Shown: positions 62,154 through 64,000 of the stretch, in pieces
How the letters are laid out: each line of letters starts with the position of its first letter
Position numbering within the stretch: position 1 is the first letter of the stretch
Source of the DNA: Chryseobacterium sp. SN22
GTDB lineage: Bacteria > Bacteroidota > Bacteroidia > Flavobacteriales > Weeksellaceae
DNA length: 64,000 nucleotides
Assembly (NCBI RefSeq): GCF_008329705.1
Contig: NZ_VTSX01000021.1
Location: forward strand, 37,659 to 101,658
Direction of reading: 5' to 3'
Position numbers and translations under genes: made by a program
Notes under the pieces: generated by a model
Seen by the model: the letters and a program-made list of their open reading frames with translations, nothing else
Told to the model about the DNA's origin: nothing
Databases searched by the model: none

Positions 62154-64000
62154 ATGATCAAGAAAATAAATGTATTATTTTTCATACACGTATTTATACT
62201 GTATTTAACCCAAACAAAACCACCAGAAAGTTATTCTTTGATTAGAGGTGTTAATGAAAATATTAATATGAATTCTGGTACAATTAATTTGGATATTCCA
62301 CTTTTTGAAGTTACTGAAGGAAAATTCAGATTAAATAACAAACTATCGTATGAGTCAAGGGGGTTTGTTCCTCATATAACACCAGGTTATGTTGGGCTTA
62401 ACTGGAGTATGATCCAGTTTGGGAAAATTACTAGGGAACCTCATAGAATTGATTTAACAACTGTAAATGAACTTAATTCTGGTGCTGCTCTTAATGGTAT
62501 AAGAGGTTTTAGAATATTGCCAGCTTATAGTGGATATATGAACTATCAAAAATATGACTGTTTAACAACAAAAGTTGATGCTGACAAGATATCAATATTT
62601 AATCATAATGTTAATATTGAGCCAAAATCATATATTCCAAACTCCTCAAGTTTTTATGCTAATGATTATATAAGTTTTGAACCAGATAAGTTTTATTTTA
62701 ATTTTATGGGATATAATGGTTATTTTGTTATGGATAATAATGGGAAAATTATTGTATATTCTGAAAATACTTCGTTAAAGATCGATGTTGCTAATTTTGG
62801 TTTTCATAATATTTTTGAAAATCTTAATTTTTCTGAAATTAAGATAACAGACGATAAAGGTAATCAATATTTTTTTGGTGGAGGAGTTGAAACATTAGAT
62901 ATCAATTATAGTTTTAATAATGTTAGTTATGAATCATGGCATCCTGAATATGGACAGTGGACAGGCGCAGCTAATACAAAAACAAATTATATTGATTCTT
63001 GGTCTTTAAAAAAAATAATACTCAATGATGGAAGTGAAGTCACTGCTTATTACCAACCTGTAAATCTCACTATACTTAATAATTACAGAAATAATGGAGG
63101 TACAGGACGTGAATTATATGTTGATAGCGATTATAACCGTGATGCAAATTTTCCTTCAAAACAAAATATTATAAATAATAACCTAACTACCGAACTGGTT
63201 GAAAATTATACAGAATATATTCATGAAACACCAGTCCCAAACACCTATTTATCGCTTTATACCTACACAGAAGTGTCAACATTAACAAAAAAAGCTGTTT
63301 TAGACAGTATAAAATATGGTAATATTAATATTGATTACAAATATGATTTAACTACTAATCCTTTAGAAATTTCTGGCAAATATTTAAAAGAGATTAATAT
63401 TAAAAGGAATAATTTACTTATAAAAAAAGTAAATCTTGATTATAATAATTATGGTGCTACGAATCAAAGAACATTTCTTACTGGCGTAAGAAATAATTTA
63501 GGAGAAAATTACACTATGGATTATTATAATATTGATGACTTTCCAAAATATATTAAAGCTCAATCAAATGACTTAGGATTTTGGAATGGTGATATGCGAA
63601 ATTACGGTTACGCTGCGTCAGATATTGGTCCTTATGCGATTCCAGCTCCGGATAACTTTACAGCATTTGATACTGGACTTTTAAAAAAGATAATTTATCC
63701 GACTAAAGGAAATACAAGCTATATATATGAATATGGAACGTTTTCAAAAATAAATAAATATAATCAACAATTTGAAACCATTCAGTTAGCAAATGAAACT
63801 GGAACCGTAAATAGTCCAAGAATATTAAAAAAGATTGAAAATGATAATCACCAAAACTTAGAAACTATATATAGTTATCAAAATAATGATAATTCTAGTT
63901 CTGGAATTTTAGAAGGCTCAGAGAAATATCAAGTTTTTACAGGTTCGTATGCAAAGAGTAATAGTAATTTAAACCCAAACTTGAATAGTCTGAATTCTCT
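62154..64000 (+). CDS. Rhs-like (YD-repeat family) exported protein, 3' part missing
   Basis: ATG 62154 opens 11 bases after the preceding stop and the frame stays open to the window edge (615 full codons). A short hydrophobic start is followed by NINMNSGTINLDIPLFEVTEG and later segments like GYVGLNWSMI, FFGGGVETLDI and TGVRNNLGENYTMDYYN. This resembles the N-terminal part of Rhs/YD-repeat proteins found beside T9SS proteins in Chryseobacterium. It is much more AT-rich than its neighbours, suggesting horizontal transfer. The C-terminal toxin and immunity gene, if any, are beyond the window. Confidence 0.7.
   Translation, partial: MIKKINVLFFIHVFILYLTQTKPPESYSLIRGVNENINMNSGTINLDIPLFEVTEGKFRLNNKLSYESRGFVPHITPGYVGLNWSMIQFGKITREPHRIDLTTVNELNSGAALNGIRGFRILPAYSGYMNYQKYDCLTTKVDADKISIFNHNVNIEPKSYIPNSSSFYANDYISFEPDKFYFNFMGYNGYFVMDNNGKIIVYSENTSLKIDVANFGFHNIFENLNFSEIKITDDKGNQYFFGGGVETLDINYSFNNVSYESWHPEYGQWTGAANTKTNYIDSWSLKKIILNDGSEVTAYYQPVNLTILNNYRNNGGTGRELYVDSDYNRDANFPSKQNIINNNLTTELVENYTEYIHETPVPNTYLSLYTYTEVSTLTKKAVLDSIKYGNINIDYKYDLTTNPLEISGKYLKEINIKRNNLLIKKVNLDYNNYGATNQRTFLTGVRNNLGENYTMDYYNIDDFPKYIKAQSNDLGFWNGDMRNYGYAASDIGPYAIPAPDNFTAFDTGLLKKIIYPTKGNTSYIYEYGTFSKINKYNQQFETIQLANETGTVNSPRILKKIENDNHQNLETIYSYQNNDNSSSGILEGSEKYQVFTGSYAKSNSNLNPNLNSLNS

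Overview
The window looks like a chromosomal segment of a Flavobacteriia bacterium, most likely Chryseobacterium or a close relative. The evidence is: the gliding-motility genes gldB and gldC beside nadE; several secreted proteins ending in type IX secretion (T9SS) sorting domains; a PafA-type phosphatase; promoters of the Bacteroidetes type (TTG about 19-20 bases upstream of TAnnTTTG); a DnaK ending in EEVK; and short intergenic repeats of the kind found in this group. I see no tRNA, rRNA, CRISPR array or intact prophage.

Layout. 1-18 kb: a cut-off outer-membrane protein, two BON-domain proteins, a dicarboxylate/amino-acid symporter, a PhyH dioxygenase, a GH92 mannosidase, the Fe-S genes mrp and nfu-like, an orphan LuxR regulator, a sirtuin, a large choice-of-anchor T9SS protein, an SDR protein coupled to a 51-residue membrane protein, and the ppk1-ppx polyphosphate operon. 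18-28 kb: dnaK, a thioredoxin-fold gene stopped exactly at its signal-peptide junction, a duplicated cassette of small membrane protein plus helical protein, an NdpA-type protein, a phytochrome kinase with its heme oxygenase, and mdh. 28-43.5 kb: a broken lipoprotein gene, a double-glycine bacteriocin-like peptide, an HxlR regulator divergent from an NAD(P)H oxidoreductase, two acetyltransferases, pafA, a Crp/Fnr regulator, a barnase-like RNase with its barstar, nadE, gldB and gldC. Several decayed genes lie among these: a leucine-rich-repeat gene, an ABC ATPase fragment, a TlpA-like gene and a REP-associated transposase. 43.5-60 kb: a Sua5/YciO tRNA-modification gene, cca, a cobalamin riboswitch-btuB-btuG-like unit, cdd, an OYE flavoenzyme, a frameshifted T9SS endonuclease, small lipoproteins, an ACC-deaminase-like enzyme, a LysM glucosaminidase and hemL. 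60-64 kb: a T9SS protein carrying REP-like DNA inside its reading frame, followed by an AT-rich Rhs-like gene that runs off the window.

Functional links. Heme oxygenase supplies biliverdin for the adjacent phytochrome. Ppk1 and Ppx make and degrade polyphosphate. Mrp and the NifU-domain protein carry Fe-S clusters. The riboswitch controls B12 uptake. Barstar protects against the exported RNase. The HxlR regulator probably controls itself and the divergent oxidoreductase through one operator between overlapping promoters.

The window has an unusual number of broken genes. Some, with several lesions, are clearly old. Others differ from an intact gene by one base and could be sequencing errors or recent mutations.
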